Shown: positions 33,016 to 41,431 of the stretch, piece by piece
Position numbering within the stretch: the first letter of the stretch is position 1
How the letters are laid out: every line of letters begins with the position of its first letter
Assembly: GCF_001438705.1 (NCBI RefSeq)
Contig: NZ_JQBP01000004.1
Span: 12,091-58,298 of the forward strand
Origin: Weissella kandleri
Lineage (GTDB): Bacteria; Bacillota; Bacilli; Lactobacillales; Lactobacillaceae
Reading direction: 5' to 3'
DNA length: 46,208 bases
The notes under the pieces: generated by a model
The model's database searches: none
Told to the model about the DNA's origin: nothing
The model's input: only the letters and a program-made list of their open reading frames with translations
Program-made: the position numbers and the translations under genes

Positions 33016-33057
33016 AAGGTGCTAGAAATTATGTCTTTTAAAAAAGGTAGTGATGGC

Positions 33058-33086
33058 TTGCAGTCAGATTTAAAAGATGTTAATAT
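33058..33086 (+). promoter_or_regulatory. Promoter of the SRP RNA gene
   Basis: TTGCAG (33058-33063), a 17-base spacer and TAATAT (33081-33086) put the start at about 33093. Confidence 0.7.
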
Positions 33087-33092
33087 TATAGA

Positions 33093-33182
33093 TGTCGAAA
33101 GACAAAGGCAAGTGTGCACTTCGAACCGTGTCAGGGTCGGAAGGCAGCAGCACTAAGGAGATCGTATACTGTGCCTTAATGT
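33093..33182 (+). ncRNA. ffs: Signal recognition particle RNA (4.5S type)
   Basis: The conserved Ffh-binding hairpin GTCAGGGTCGGAAGGCAGCA with the GGAA tetraloop is at about 33129-33148, and the ends AAGGCA (33105) and TGCCTT (33177) pair to close a long rod. It is the short bacterial form without an Alu domain. The start is set from the promoter and is accurate to a few bases. A terminator follows. Confidence 0.92.
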
Positions 33183-33193
33183 AGAATTTAACA

Positions 33194-33229
33194 AGAGGCT
33201 GTGGTTGAATAACCATGGGCTCTTTTTTT
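33194..33229 (+). terminator. Terminator of the SRP RNA
   Basis: AGAG...TGGTT pairs with AACCA...CTCT around loop GAAT, followed by seven T. Confidence 0.88.
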
Positions 33230-33502
33230 GTTTTTTTGAACTGAAGAACGCTGAAATGAAAGGCGGTCGCTCCTGTTTATTTTCTAGCAAGTTCGTTCTT
33301 TTTGGTGGGCTTGTTTCTCAAATAATGGTAAAATAAAATCTAAGCTTTAAATTAATATTGATAATTTAAGAAAACACTTTCCGTGGTTTAAAACCCAATT
33401 AATTTAGGGGGGATTGAACCGCAAAATGAAAGCATAGCTACGATTTAAGATGATTTTAATCGCATGGTGATAATGTTAAGTCGATTCGAAGGGAGCAGTA
33501 AG
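33230..33502 (+). promoter_or_regulatory. dnaX upstream region with promoter and long leader
   Basis: TGG-TAAAAT (extended -10, TAAAAT 33329-33334) gives a leader of about 165 bases. The leader holds GGTT..AACC with inner CAAT/ATTG pairing around a strong orphan ribosome site AGGGGGG (33406-33412). That site is followed by a tiny frame TTG-to-TAG (33414-33437, 7 codons) and then a CGATT/AATCG hairpin (about 33440-33462). No full gene is seen. Confidence 0.5.
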
Positions 33503-35227
33503 ATGGCGTATCAAGCACTTTATCGCACTTGGCGACCACAAAAATTTGCGGATATGGTAGGTCAAGAAGTGGTTACTAAAACACTTCAAAATGCGTTGCG
33601 GACGCAACAAATTTCGCACGCTTATTTGTTTACTGGTCCACGGGGAACAGGAAAGACTTCAGCGGCTAAAATTTTTGCTAAAACCGTAAATTGTCTACAT
33701 CCAGTTGATGGTGAAGCTGACGGAACTTGTGAGGTGTGTCAAGCCATTGATCAAGGCACGTTGGGTGATATTATTGAGCTGGATGCAGCTTCAAATAACG
33801 GAGTGGATGAAATTCGTGAAATTCGCGAAGATGTGAATTATGCTCCAACCTTGGCGAAGTATAAAGTTTATATTATTGACGAAGTACACATGCTTTCAAC
33901 CGGAGCTTTTAATGCTTTGTTGAAGACGTTGGAAGAACCCCCAGCCAATGTGATTTTTATTTTGGCTACGACTGAGCCGCAAAAGATTCCGGCGACGATT
34001 ATTTCGCGAACGCAACGGTTTGATTTTCGGCGTATTAGTGCCAGTGAAGCCTATGAGCGGATAGTTTACATCTTGCAACAACGGGGCAATGAATATGATG
34101 AAAAGGCTTTGAAGGTCATTGCTAACGCTGCTGATGGGGGGATGCGGGATGCTTTAAGTATTTTGGATCAAGCTCTTTCCTTTGGGGATGGCCAAGTGAC
34201 TTTGGATAACGCTCTATTAGTGACGGGTTCTGTGACCCAGACTTTGCTTGGTGATTACTTAAAGGCTGTTGCCACACATCAAACGGATCATGCGCTCGCA
34301 GAACTTACTAAAGTTTTAGCTGAGGGGAAAGATGCCAACCGGTTTATTGAAGATTTGATTAGTTATGCGCGGGATTTATTGATTGCGCATGAGGCACCGG
34401 ATCTAGTTAATTTGGTGCCTGATGATAATTTTAATGAATTATTGCAAAAAGAAGAGCAACTTTGGTATCAAATGATTGATACTTTAAATGAAGTTCAGCA
34501 GCAGTTGCGGTTTACGAACCGGCCAAGTATTTATTTGGAAGTCTTAACGGTGAAGTTGAGTCGCTTAGAGTTGTTGACACAAGTGGAAGCTCAAGCTGTG
34601 CAAACAACACCAGCAAACCAGTCAGCCGAAGAACCAGCACAACCGGTTGAAAAGTCAGTGATGTTGGAAAAAACGGTGACACCAACAAAATCAAATTCAA
34701 CTAGTACCCGTGATAAGTCAAATGTTAAAAAGGCGAGCATTGATAAGCGGCATGTTTTTGCCGTGTTGGATGCGGCGACTCGGGGGGATTTGAACCGGAT
34801 GGAAGGCGTTTGGGCGGATGTTTTGGCCCAGTTAGAAGTCACTAAAAAGGCCATGCTGAATACAGCTAAACCGCTAGCGGCTTCGCCTGATGGTATGGTT
34901 GTCGGTTTTGATTTTGAAATTTTCCGGGATAAGACGTTTCGTGACGAAACGCTGATTCAATTTTTAATGGAACAAATTCAAACCTTGAGCGGATCAGAGC
35001 ATGAACGTGCCTTGGTCTTAATCACGAATGAAGAATGGAGCGACTTACGTAGTACGTGGGTGCAACAGCATCATGTTAAGCAAAGTAAGGCGGATGTGGA
35101 ACAAGCTGCACAACCGGCTCCGGAAGAAAATGCCATTGATTTGCCCGAAGATGAGGCCCCAGCACCAGTTGTGCAAAAGGCCCGCGAAATGTTTGGCGCC
35201 GATTTAGTAGAAGTACATGCAGATTAG
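33503..35227 (+). CDS. dnaX: DNA polymerase III subunit tau
   Basis: The clamp-loader ATPase and replisome organiser, 574 residues. The Walker A GPRGTGKT is at about 45-52. The zinc module starts at about 64 (NCLHPVDGEADGTCEVC), Walker B is VYIIDEVHML, and sensor 1 is LATTEPQKIPATIISRTQRF. After the AAA+ and collar domains (to about 365), a Q/E/P/T-rich linker leads to a C-terminal tau domain (about 420-574). The ATG at 33503 has AAGGGAG upstream; an in-frame ATG at 33464 lacks one. No A-AAA-AAG slippery heptamer is seen, so only tau is expected. recR follows after 31 bases; ybaB, normally between them, is missing. Confidence 0.95.
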   Translation: MAYQALYRTWRPQKFADMVGQEVVTKTLQNALRTQQISHAYLFTGPRGTGKTSAAKIFAKTVNCLHPVDGEADGTCEVCQAIDQGTLGDIIELDAASNNGVDEIREIREDVNYAPTLAKYKVYIIDEVHMLSTGAFNALLKTLEEPPANVIFILATTEPQKIPATIISRTQRFDFRRISASEAYERIVYILQQRGNEYDEKALKVIANAADGGMRDALSILDQALSFGDGQVTLDNALLVTGSVTQTLLGDYLKAVATHQTDHALAELTKVLAEGKDANRFIEDLISYARDLLIAHEAPDLVNLVPDDNFNELLQKEEQLWYQMIDTLNEVQQQLRFTNRPSIYLEVLTVKLSRLELLTQVEAQAVQTTPANQSAEEPAQPVEKSVMLEKTVTPTKSNSTSTRDKSNVKKASIDKRHVFAVLDAATRGDLNRMEGVWADVLAQLEVTKKAMLNTAKPLAASPDGMVVGFDFEIFRDKTFRDETLIQFLMEQIQTLSGSEHERALVLITNEEWSDLRSTWVQQHHVKQSKADVEQAAQPAPEENAIDLPEDEAPAPVVQKAREMFGADLVEVHAD

Positions 35228-35258
35228 TAAACTAAAGGATTAGTGGAAAGGGGCGGCT

Positions 35259-35858
35259 ATGCAATACCCAGAGCCAATTGCCAAATTAATCGACAGTTAT
35301 ACAAAATTACCGGGGATTGGAATTAAAACGGCCACCCGCCTGGCATTTTATACGGTTAATATGGCCGAAGAAGATGTGACACATTTTGCGCAGTCTTTAA
35401 TTTCGGCTAAACGAGATTTAAAGTTTTGTAGTATTTGTGGAAATTTAACCGAAGAGGACCCCTGTGCAATTTGTACAGATGATACGCGTAATCAGGGAAC
35501 GGTCTTAGTAGTTGAAGAAGTTAAAGATTTAATGGCTCTTGAGAATACCAATGAATATCATGGCTTGTACCATGTTTTACACGGCGTTTTATCACCATTA
35601 GCCGGGCAAGGTCCAGATGATATTAATATTGAATCATTGGTTACGCGCTTACAAAAAAATGAAAAAATTGAAGAAGTGATTGTGGGAACGAACGCGAATG
35701 CTGAAGGAGAAGCGACTGCGATGTACTTAAGTCGCTTGTTAAAGCCAGCTGGGATTCGGGTTTCACGTTTGGCAACCGGCTTATCAGTCGGCAGTGATAT
35801 TGACTACGCTGATGAAATTACGTTGATTAAGTCAGTCGAAGGGAGGACGCAAATGTAA
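35259..35858 (+). CDS. recR: Recombination mediator RecR
   Basis: RecR acts with RecF and RecO to load RecA on gapped DNA. The 199-residue protein has the N-terminal helix-hairpin-helix ([16 protein letters not shown]), a C4 zinc finger ([16 protein letters not shown], about 57-72) and a Toprim domain ([14 protein letters not shown]). The length is normal. The ATG follows AAAGGGGCGG. Its stop overlaps the start of yaaL as TAATG, so translation is coupled. It comes directly after dnaX, whereas most Firmicutes have the nucleoid-associated ybaB/ebfC gene between them. Confidence 0.96.
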   Translation: MQYPEPIAKLIDSYTKLPGIGIKTATRLAFYTVNMAEEDVTHFAQSLISAKRDLKFCSICGNLTEEDPCAICTDDTRNQGTVLVVEEVKDLMALENTNEYHGLYHVLHGVLSPLAGQGPDDINIESLVTRLQKNEKIEEVIVGTNANAEGEATAMYLSRLLKPAGIRVSRLATGLSVGSDIDYADEITLIKSVEGRTQM

Positions 35859-36115
35859 TGTTTGGACTATTTAATAAGTTGAAATTGAATTCTGCGCAAT
35901 ATGATCAAGATTTATTTGATACGATTCAAGACGCTAAATATGATTTTGATAAAGCTAAGGCCTCGGAAGAAGCTTTATATGAAAGTAATATTGACCCGCG
36001 CTGGATTAAAGCCCAGACTGCGTTTGCTAAACAGAAGTATTTTTTTGTTCTTCGGGCGGCGCGTCAACGGAAGATGAAGGGGCGTGGACATCAACAAAGC
36101 ACTTGGTACGAATAA
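35858..36115 (+). CDS. yaaL: YaaL/DUF2508 family protein
   Basis: An 85-residue, highly charged, probably all-helical cytoplasmic protein of the DUF2508 family (Bacillus YaaL). No function is established. Visible features are the N-terminal FGLFNK, acidic and aromatic residues (YDQDLFDTIQDAKYDFDKAK) and a basic C-terminus (AARQRKMKGRG). It starts within the recR stop (TAATG), preceded by GGGAGG inside recR, and lies between recR and tmk, the conserved place for this family. The gene order is the strongest evidence for its identity. Confidence 0.85.
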   Translation: MFGLFNKLKLNSAQYDQDLFDTIQDAKYDFDKAKASEEALYESNIDPRWIKAQTAFAKQKYFFVLRAARQRKMKGRGHQQSTWYE

Positions 36116-36134
36116 AAGGTAAGGATGGCTGAAA

Positions 36135-36767
36135 ATGACGGGGAAATTTATTAGCTTTGAAGGCCCTGATGGCGCTGGTAAAACGAGTGTCTTGCGTGAA
36201 ATTATTCAACGTTTAACGGTAGCGTATGGAGACCAATTGCTAGTGACACGTGAACCGGGCGGGGCCCATAATCCGGTGGCTGAAGCAATTCGCGATGTGG
36301 TGCTTAGTCCTGATTATCCAGCGATGGATAACAAAACTGAGGCGTTGTTATATGCCGCTTCACGGCGTGAGCATATTCAACAAACAATTAAACCAGCTTT
36401 AGCGCAAGATAAATTAGTTTTATCTGATCGCTATGTGGATAGCTCGATTGCTTATCAAGGGGCCGGCCGTGAAATCGGGTTTGAGGTGGTTTTAACTTTA
36501 AATCAATTTGCTATTGAAGATTTTTGGCCGGATCGGACAATTTTTTTAGATGTCCGCCCTGAAATTGGTTTGCAACGCATTCAAGAGCAACGACAAGATG
36601 AAATTAATCGGTTAGACTTAGACTCATTAGAATTTCACCAGCGGGTGTATGCGGGTTATCAAAAATTAATTCAAATCAACCCGGCACGTTTTATTGTGAT
36701 TAATGGGGAACAACCCTTGCCCCAAGTTGTAGAAGACACTTGGCAAGCTATGAAAAAGGAGATTTAG
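36135..36767 (+). CDS. tmk: Thymidylate kinase
   Basis: Tmk phosphorylates dTMP to dTDP, the last specific step to dTTP. It has 210 residues. The P-loop GPDGAGKT is at about 10-17, the DR motif with substrate contact at LSDRYVDSSIAYQGAGRE (about 95-112), and the LID region at about 140-155 with Arg residues. The N-terminus MTGKFISFEGPDG is typical. The ribosome site is AAGGAT. Only three bases separate its stop from darA, so the genes tmk, darA and holB form one tight operon. Confidence 0.95.
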   Translation: MTGKFISFEGPDGAGKTSVLREIIQRLTVAYGDQLLVTREPGGAHNPVAEAIRDVVLSPDYPAMDNKTEALLYAASRREHIQQTIKPALAQDKLVLSDRYVDSSIAYQGAGREIGFEVVLTLNQFAIEDFWPDRTIFLDVRPEIGLQRIQEQRQDEINRLDLDSLEFHQRVYAGYQKLIQINPARFIVINGEQPLPQVVEDTWQAMKKEI

Positions 36768-36770
36768 CTT

Positions 36771-37100
36771 ATGAAAATGATTACAGCAGTAGTGCAAGAT
36801 AAAGACGCCAATAAGTTGGGTAATGTTTTTGTGAAAAATAATGTACGCGCAACGCGGACGGCAACTTCTGGTGGGTTTTTGCGTGCTGGGAATACAACGT
36901 TTATGATCGGAGTCGAAGATGAGCGGGTTGAAGAAGTGCTAACCTTGATTCAAGAAACCGCTAAAGCCCGGAAACAATATGTCACACCGGCTGCGAGTTT
37001 AGACTTATCATTTGAATCAATGAATGCCATGCCAATGGAAGTGCAGGTGGGCGGAGCAACGGTCTTTGTCCAAAATATTGAGCAATTTTATCATTTTTAA
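36771..37100 (+). CDS. darA: Cyclic-di-AMP receptor DarA/PstA
   Basis: A 109-residue trimeric PII-like protein that binds cyclic di-AMP, the essential second messenger of Firmicutes; its downstream effect is not settled. The sequence MKMITAVVQDKDANKLGNVF and the T-loop region TRTATSGGFLRAGNTTFMIG with the nucleotide-contacting Thr and Gly residues match the family (Bacillus YaaQ). A large B-loop leads to the C-terminal strand. Its place between tmk and holB is conserved across Firmicutes. The ribosome site AAAGGAG lies in the end of tmk. Confidence 0.92.
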   Translation: MKMITAVVQDKDANKLGNVFVKNNVRATRTATSGGFLRAGNTTFMIGVEDERVEEVLTLIQETAKARKQYVTPAASLDLSFESMNAMPMEVQVGGATVFVQNIEQFYHF

Positions 37101-37121
37101 GACTTGCAGTGGAGGGCGACC

Positions 37122-38135
37122 ATGGATTCAAATGAGGTAATTCAAACCGCACACCAACAGCAACCATTTGTGGTAACACGGTTACAAAAGGCGGTTGCTA
37201 GTCAACAATTAGCACATGCCTTTTTATTTGCGGGTCCAAACGGTCAAGGCCAAGCGGTTGTTGGGTTATGGCTCGCTATGCGTTTAATGTGTGAACATCC
37301 AACGACCAATGGTGACCCTGACGGAACATGTTCTCAATGTCAACGGATTAGTCGACACGAGCATCCCGATGTGATTGAAGTGCACCCGGATGGTTTGTCG
37401 ATTAAAATTGACCAGATTCGGTATTTGCAAGATGAGTTTACGAAGACGGCGGTTGAAGGTGTCCAGAAAATTTTTATTATCTATGAAGCGGATAAAATGA
37501 CGGATAATGCTGCGAATGGTTTATTGAAATTTATCGAGGAGCCACGTGGTCAACAAACCGCTATTTTAATGGTCGAAAATCCCAAGCAAGTTTTGCCAAC
37601 GATTGTTTCACGGACGCAAGTGATTGACTTCCATCAAGTGCAACCCCAAATTTACCAACAACAATTGTTGGCCCAAGGTTTTACGGAATATGAGACGCCT
37701 TTGGTGATGGCGTTATCTGATAGTTTATCAACGGCTAAAACATGGTTAGAAGATGATTGGTTTAAGGTGAGCCAGGCGGCAGTGGTCAAGTTAGTCGCAC
37801 AAATTTTGACACTCGATCCCGAAGCGTTTAATTTAGTGCAAATTGAACTTATGCCCTTATCCAAAGAACGTGAGCGGCAAGGCGTTTTAATTGCGATGTT
37901 GGCTGCAGCGTGGCGTGATGTGGTGATGATGAAAACACAAGCTGATACTAATTTACGTTTTGTGGATAATGCGGTCTGGCAAACGGCTTTAGCTAAGTAT
38001 TCAGTTGAACAGTTGTTAGCAGCGCAAGATATTATTTTGACGTTACCAGTGATGTTACAACAAAATATAGGGTTTCAAACCACGGTTGAAACCGGCGTTT
38101 TGAAATGCCAATTTGCGCTGGGTGGGACACAGTAA
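37122..38135 (+). CDS. holB: DNA polymerase III subunit delta'
   Basis: The delta' subunit of the clamp loader, 337 residues, working with DnaX and HolA to place the sliding clamp. Although ATPase-dead in the usual family view, it keeps the AAA+ fold: FAGPNGQGQ replaces a canonical Walker A, so it does not bind ATP normally. Zinc-module cysteines (MCEHPTTNGDPDGTCSQCQR) and the sensor stretch ILMVENPKQVLPTIVSRTQ are present. The ATG at 37122 has GGAGGG five bases upstream; an in-frame TTG at 37104 is upstream of that and rejected. rsmI follows after 37 bases; the usual ricT and yabA genes are not between them. Confidence 0.93.
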   Translation: MDSNEVIQTAHQQQPFVVTRLQKAVASQQLAHAFLFAGPNGQGQAVVGLWLAMRLMCEHPTTNGDPDGTCSQCQRISRHEHPDVIEVHPDGLSIKIDQIRYLQDEFTKTAVEGVQKIFIIYEADKMTDNAANGLLKFIEEPRGQQTAILMVENPKQVLPTIVSRTQVIDFHQVQPQIYQQQLLAQGFTEYETPLVMALSDSLSTAKTWLEDDWFKVSQAAVVKLVAQILTLDPEAFNLVQIELMPLSKERERQGVLIAMLAAAWRDVVMMKTQADTNLRFVDNAVWQTALAKYSVEQLLAAQDIILTLPVMLQQNIGFQTTVETGVLKCQFALGGTQ

Positions 38136-38172
38136 TTGCGCGTAGGAAATGAAAAACGGAAGGATAAAAGGC

Positions 38173-39045
38173 ATGCAAACGCAACAAAGTTTTAAACAAC
38201 ATGCGACGGGGACGCTTTACCTAGTACCCACGCCGATTGGTAATTTAGGAGATATGACGCAGCGTTCCATTGAAATTTTAAGAGCAGTTGATTTGATTGC
38301 TGCAGAAGATACCCGGCACACAGCGCAACTATTGAATCAATTTCAAATTGAGACGAAACAAATTTCGTTTCATGAGCACAATAAAGAAATGCGCATTCCA
38401 GAATTAGTGGCAAAAATGCAAGCCGGGCTTGATTTGGCGCAAGTTTCTGATGCGGGGATGCCTTCGATTTCAGACCCAGGGCATGAACTAGTGTTAGCAG
38501 CGTTGGCAGCCGATGTACCCGTCGTACCAATTCCAGGAGCTTCAGCAGGGATTACGGCCTTGATTGCTTCGGGGCTGACACCACAGCCCTTTACCTTTTA
38601 TGGCTTTTTGCCCCGCAAGCAAAAAGAGCAAATTACTGCGTTAGAACGCGTGGCAAGTCATCAAGAAACGATGATTTTTTATGAAGCGCCGCATCGGCTG
38701 GCAAAAACTTTGATGAATATCAGTCAAGTGTTGGGAGCTGAGCGACAAGTGGTTTTAGCACGCGAATTAACGAAACGGTATGAGGAATTTTTGCGAGGCA
38801 GTGCTAAAGAATTAGCTGACTGGGCTCAAACTAACGAGGCCCGCGGAGAATTTGTGTTGCTAGTTGATGGTGCTGTGGAGCAGGATCTAGCAATTGACCC
38901 GTTGGCGGGGCTGACTGATATTGAAGCGGTGATGGCTTTGACACATCAAGGGTTGAAAACCACCCAGGCAGTCAAGCAAATTGCAAAATTACGTGAACTT
39001 GATCGACAAGCTTTATACTTAGCCGTTCAAGGATTAGAAAAATAA
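38173..39045 (+). CDS. rsmI: 16S rRNA (cytidine-1402 2'-O) methyltransferase
   Basis: RsmI methylates the ribose of C1402 in the ribosomal P site, using S-adenosylmethionine. The 290-residue tetrapyrrole-methylase fold starts at LYLVPTPIGNLGDMTQRSI, with AAEDTRHTAQLL, SDAGMPSISDPG and VPIPGASAGITALIASGL. The ATG at 38173 is preceded by GGAAGGAT at about 9 bases; an in-frame ATG at 38149 is less likely, since the extra eight residues (MKNGRIKG) are not family-like. It ends the dnaX-rsmI block. The thioesterase gene begins 18 bases after the stop, so it may be co-transcribed. Confidence 0.94.
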   Translation: MQTQQSFKQHATGTLYLVPTPIGNLGDMTQRSIEILRAVDLIAAEDTRHTAQLLNQFQIETKQISFHEHNKEMRIPELVAKMQAGLDLAQVSDAGMPSISDPGHELVLAALAADVPVVPIPGASAGITALIASGLTPQPFTFYGFLPRKQKEQITALERVASHQETMIFYEAPHRLAKTLMNISQVLGAERQVVLARELTKRYEEFLRGSAKELADWAQTNEARGEFVLLVDGAVEQDLAIDPLAGLTDIEAVMALTHQGLKTTQAVKQIAKLRELDRQALYLAVQGLEK

Positions 39046-39062
39046 AAGAAGGTTAATTAGAA

Positions 39063-39797
39063 ATGCGGATATATGAAACCAAGCATGAAATTTTAGATGA
39101 TGAAATTGATGTTACTGGTAAATTAACATTGCCTAAGATCTTAAGTCTCTCAATTGGGGTTTCTACTAAGCAATCGTTAGCGTATGGGGTTGGTCCTGAA
39201 TATACGCACGCGGTCGGGTTAGGTTGGGTTGTGTTACAACATGTGATCACGATTAACCGGCGGCCTGAATCTGGTGAAACAATGACGATTAGTACCCACG
39301 GAAAAGAGTTTAACCCTTTTTTGGCCAAGCGTGATTATACTTTTGTTGATGAACAGGGTTACAAAATTATTCAGGTTGATTCATTGTATACGATGATGGA
39401 TTTGAAAAAACGCAAGATGGCACGCATTCCGACTGATTTAGTGGATGTGTTTGATCCTGACCGGGTGAAGCGTGTGCCACATCCAGACAAGCCTGACCGT
39501 ATTGCGGAAGATGAAGCGATTACTTGTGAGCAAGCTTATCAAGTACGGTATTCAGATATTGATTCAAATCAACATGTTAATAATGCTAGATATTTGGATT
39601 GGGCGCAAGATCCGCTGGGGATGGACTTTTTACGGACTCATGAGCCAAAAGAAGTTAATATTAAGTTTGAGCATGAAGTCCGTTGGGGTGAAATGATTGA
39701 TGTTAAGATTGCTCAACAAGCAGATGAAACGAAGCATCAGATTTGGTATGGGGATGAATTGTCAGCGGAAGTTTCAATCAAATGGACGCAGGCCTAA
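39063..39797 (+). CDS. Acyl-ACP thioesterase
   Basis: A 244-residue double hot-dog protein of the acyl-ACP thioesterase family (FatA-like in plants, TesA-unrelated), which frees fatty acids from acyl carrier protein. The first hot-dog half contains GLGWVVLQHVITINRRPESG. The second contains RYSDIDSNQHVNNARYLDW, where Asn and His are the catalytic residues. In lactic acid bacteria this enzyme sets chain lengths of free fatty acids. The ribosome site is GAAGG, ten bases before the ATG. It lies 18 bases after rsmI. The promoter of galE lies within its last codons. Confidence 0.9.
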   Translation: MRIYETKHEILDDEIDVTGKLTLPKILSLSIGVSTKQSLAYGVGPEYTHAVGLGWVVLQHVITINRRPESGETMTISTHGKEFNPFLAKRDYTFVDEQGYKIIQVDSLYTMMDLKKRKMARIPTDLVDVFDPDRVKRVPHPDKPDRIAEDEAITCEQAYQVRYSDIDSNQHVNNARYLDWAQDPLGMDFLRTHEPKEVNIKFEHEVRWGEMIDVKIAQQADETKHQIWYGDELSAEVSIKWTQA

Positions 39798-39812
39798 GAA
39801 AAGCATATAATT
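39784..39812 (+). promoter_or_regulatory. Candidate galE promoter
   Basis: TGGACG (39784-39789), a 17-base spacer and TATAAT (39807-39812). The context CATATAATTA is repeated at 39870-39879, giving a second TATAAT only 13 bases before the ATG. The first gives a leader of about 70 bases and is preferred. Confidence 0.5.
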
Positions 39813-39890
39813 AGGTTAATGATGTGATGTAATTTTGTCGGTTAGTCAGAATAAACGACATTCGTGCTACATATAATTAAGGAGAATGCA

Positions 39891-40883
39891 ATGAGTACAT
39901 TAGTCTTAGGGGGAGCCGGATATATTGGTTCTCATATGGTTGATTTATTACTTAGTCAAAATAAAGACGTGGTGGTCGTCGATAATTTAGCGACCGGGCA
40001 CCGGCAATCAGTCCCAGCCAACGTTCCATTTTATGAAGTAGATATTCGTGATAAGCAAGCTTTATCCGGTGTTTTTGATCGTGAAAATATTGAACAGGTG
40101 GTGCATTTTGCGGCGTCTTCAATTGTTCCAGAATCAATGGAAAATCCATTGAAGTATTTTGATAATAATACGGCGGGAATGATTTCTTTGTTGGAAGTGA
40201 TGATCAAGCATAATGTCAAGCAGATTGTCTTTTCATCAACTGCGGCCACATATGGTGATGCTAAAGAAAGCCCAATTAAAGAAACTACGCCACAATTACC
40301 AATTAACCCTTATGGTTTGTCAAAGTTACAAATGGAACAAATCATGGGTTGGGCAGACCAGGCTTACGATTTGAAGTGGGTGGCTTTGCGCTACTTCAAT
40401 GTGGCTGGAGCTAAGCCTGATGGTTCAATTGGGGAAGATCACCCAACTGAGACGCACTTGGTTCCAATCATTTTGCAAACCGCTTTGGGTGAACGTGACG
40501 AAATTACCATGTTTGGGGATGACTACAATACTCCAGATGGCTTTAATGTGCGTGATTATGTCCATGTGATGGATTTGGTAGATGCACACGTCTTAGCTTT
40601 GGATTATTTGGCACAGGGTCATGATTCAAACCAATTTAATTTGGGAACGGCCAATGGTTATTCGGTCAAGCAAATGGTGGAAGCAGCTCGTGAAGCGACA
40701 GGTATGGAAATTCCAGCCAAGGTGGGTCCGCGGCGGCCTGGTGATCCAGATTCATTGATTGCTGATTCAACCCGCGCTCGTGAAATTTTGGGCTGGGCTC
40801 CTAAGTATGAATCAGTCCAAGAAATTATTAAGACGGCCTGGACCTGGCATCAAACACATCCAGAGGGTTATCAAGATCGTTAA
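39891..40883 (+). CDS. galE: UDP-glucose 4-epimerase
   Basis: GalE interconverts UDP-glucose and UDP-galactose for galactose use and for wall-polymer or exopolysaccharide precursors. At 330 residues it is a short-chain dehydrogenase-type protein with the NAD site GGAGYIGSH at about 7-15, and catalytic Tyr141 and Lys145 in YGLSK. The middle serine motif is SSTAATYG. The ATG at 39891 has AGGAG six bases upstream; an earlier in-frame start at 39864 has none. No Leloir partners (galK, galT, galM) are near, which suggests a housekeeping role in cell-envelope sugar supply. The glycosyltransferase pair lies 1.8 kb downstream. A terminator follows. Confidence 0.94.
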   Translation: MSTLVLGGAGYIGSHMVDLLLSQNKDVVVVDNLATGHRQSVPANVPFYEVDIRDKQALSGVFDRENIEQVVHFAASSIVPESMENPLKYFDNNTAGMISLLEVMIKHNVKQIVFSSTAATYGDAKESPIKETTPQLPINPYGLSKLQMEQIMGWADQAYDLKWVALRYFNVAGAKPDGSIGEDHPTETHLVPIILQTALGERDEITMFGDDYNTPDGFNVRDYVHVMDLVDAHVLALDYLAQGHDSNQFNLGTANGYSVKQMVEAAREATGMEIPAKVGPRRPGDPDSLIADSTRAREILGWAPKYESVQEIIKTAWTWHQTHPEGYQDR

Positions 40884-40908
40884 TTATTAATTGAATGAAC
40901 ATTTTCAA

Positions 40909-40939
40909 GACGTCTTCAGTAGAAACTGAGGCGTTTTTT
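40909..40939 (+). terminator. Terminator of galE
   Basis: ACG-CTTCAGT pairs with ACTGAGG-CGT around loop AGAA (one bulge), followed by six T. Confidence 0.85.
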
Positions 40940-40954
40940 AATGCTTTGAAAAAT

Positions 40955-40996
40955 AAAAAATCGATTCTACCAAGAACATTCCTTGTTGAATCGATT
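40955..40996 (-). terminator. Terminator of the minus-strand unknown gene
   Basis: GAATCGATT and AATCGATTC pair over 9 bp, with an inner CCAAG/CTTGT stem. On the minus strand it ends in TTTTTT. It lies just beyond the stop at 41005. Confidence 0.85.
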
Positions 40997-41004
40997 CATT
41001 ATGT

Positions 41005-41373
41005 TTAGATAATTTCAATTGAAGCGTTATGCAATTTCATGATGTCATGCCCAATCCAATTATAAGGTCCCATGATGCTTTCGGCCCATTCAAAGGCTTG
41101 GTCAACTATCACGATTGTTTCCGTAGCGTCGGTGTCCGCGTGAGTGAGAAATTCGTGGAGACTTTGCATTGGATCTGTACTAACCAATAATTGAAATTGA
41201 TTTGGCTTTAAATTGTGAAAGGTTGCTAATTGCTTGGCATTCAAGGTTTGTTGCGAGGACCCTGCCAAAGTGACGTGTAAATTAAAGGGCGTGTCCTCAG
41301 AAACTTTTTGTTGGATGAATTTGATAATTTGCGACTGTTTTTCAAAAGGAAAAGCAAAGATTAAATTAAGCAT
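41005..41373 (-). CDS. Uncharacterised 122-residue protein
   Basis: I do not recognise this protein. It is soluble, with mixed helix and strand patterns. It starts MLNLIFAFPFEKQSQIIKFI, has PFNLHVTLAGSSQQ and later TETIVIVDQAFEWAESIMGP with a W/H-rich end (YNWIGHDIMKLHN). The start ATG 41373 has AGG five bases upstream; a GTG at 41379 overlaps that region. It follows the aldo/keto reductase on the same strand after 58 bases with no clear terminator between, so the two may be co-transcribed. It has its own terminator at 40955-40996. Function unknown. Confidence 0.7.
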   Translation of the reverse strand: MLNLIFAFPFEKQSQIIKFIQQKVSEDTPFNLHVTLAGSSQQTLNAKQLATFHNLKPNQFQLLVSTDPMQSLHEFLTHADTDATETIVIVDQAFEWAESIMGPYNWIGHDIMKLHNASIEII

Positions 41374-41431
41374 TAACACCTGCTTTCTGGATGATTAATC
41401 CGCTGAATGTAGCGACGCTAGCTGATACAGC

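Noticed and set aside
34700-34760. Programmed frameshift in dnaX to make gamma
   Set aside because: No A-AAA-AAG heptamer with a following stop; the A run near 34728 is only AAAAAG preceded by TT.
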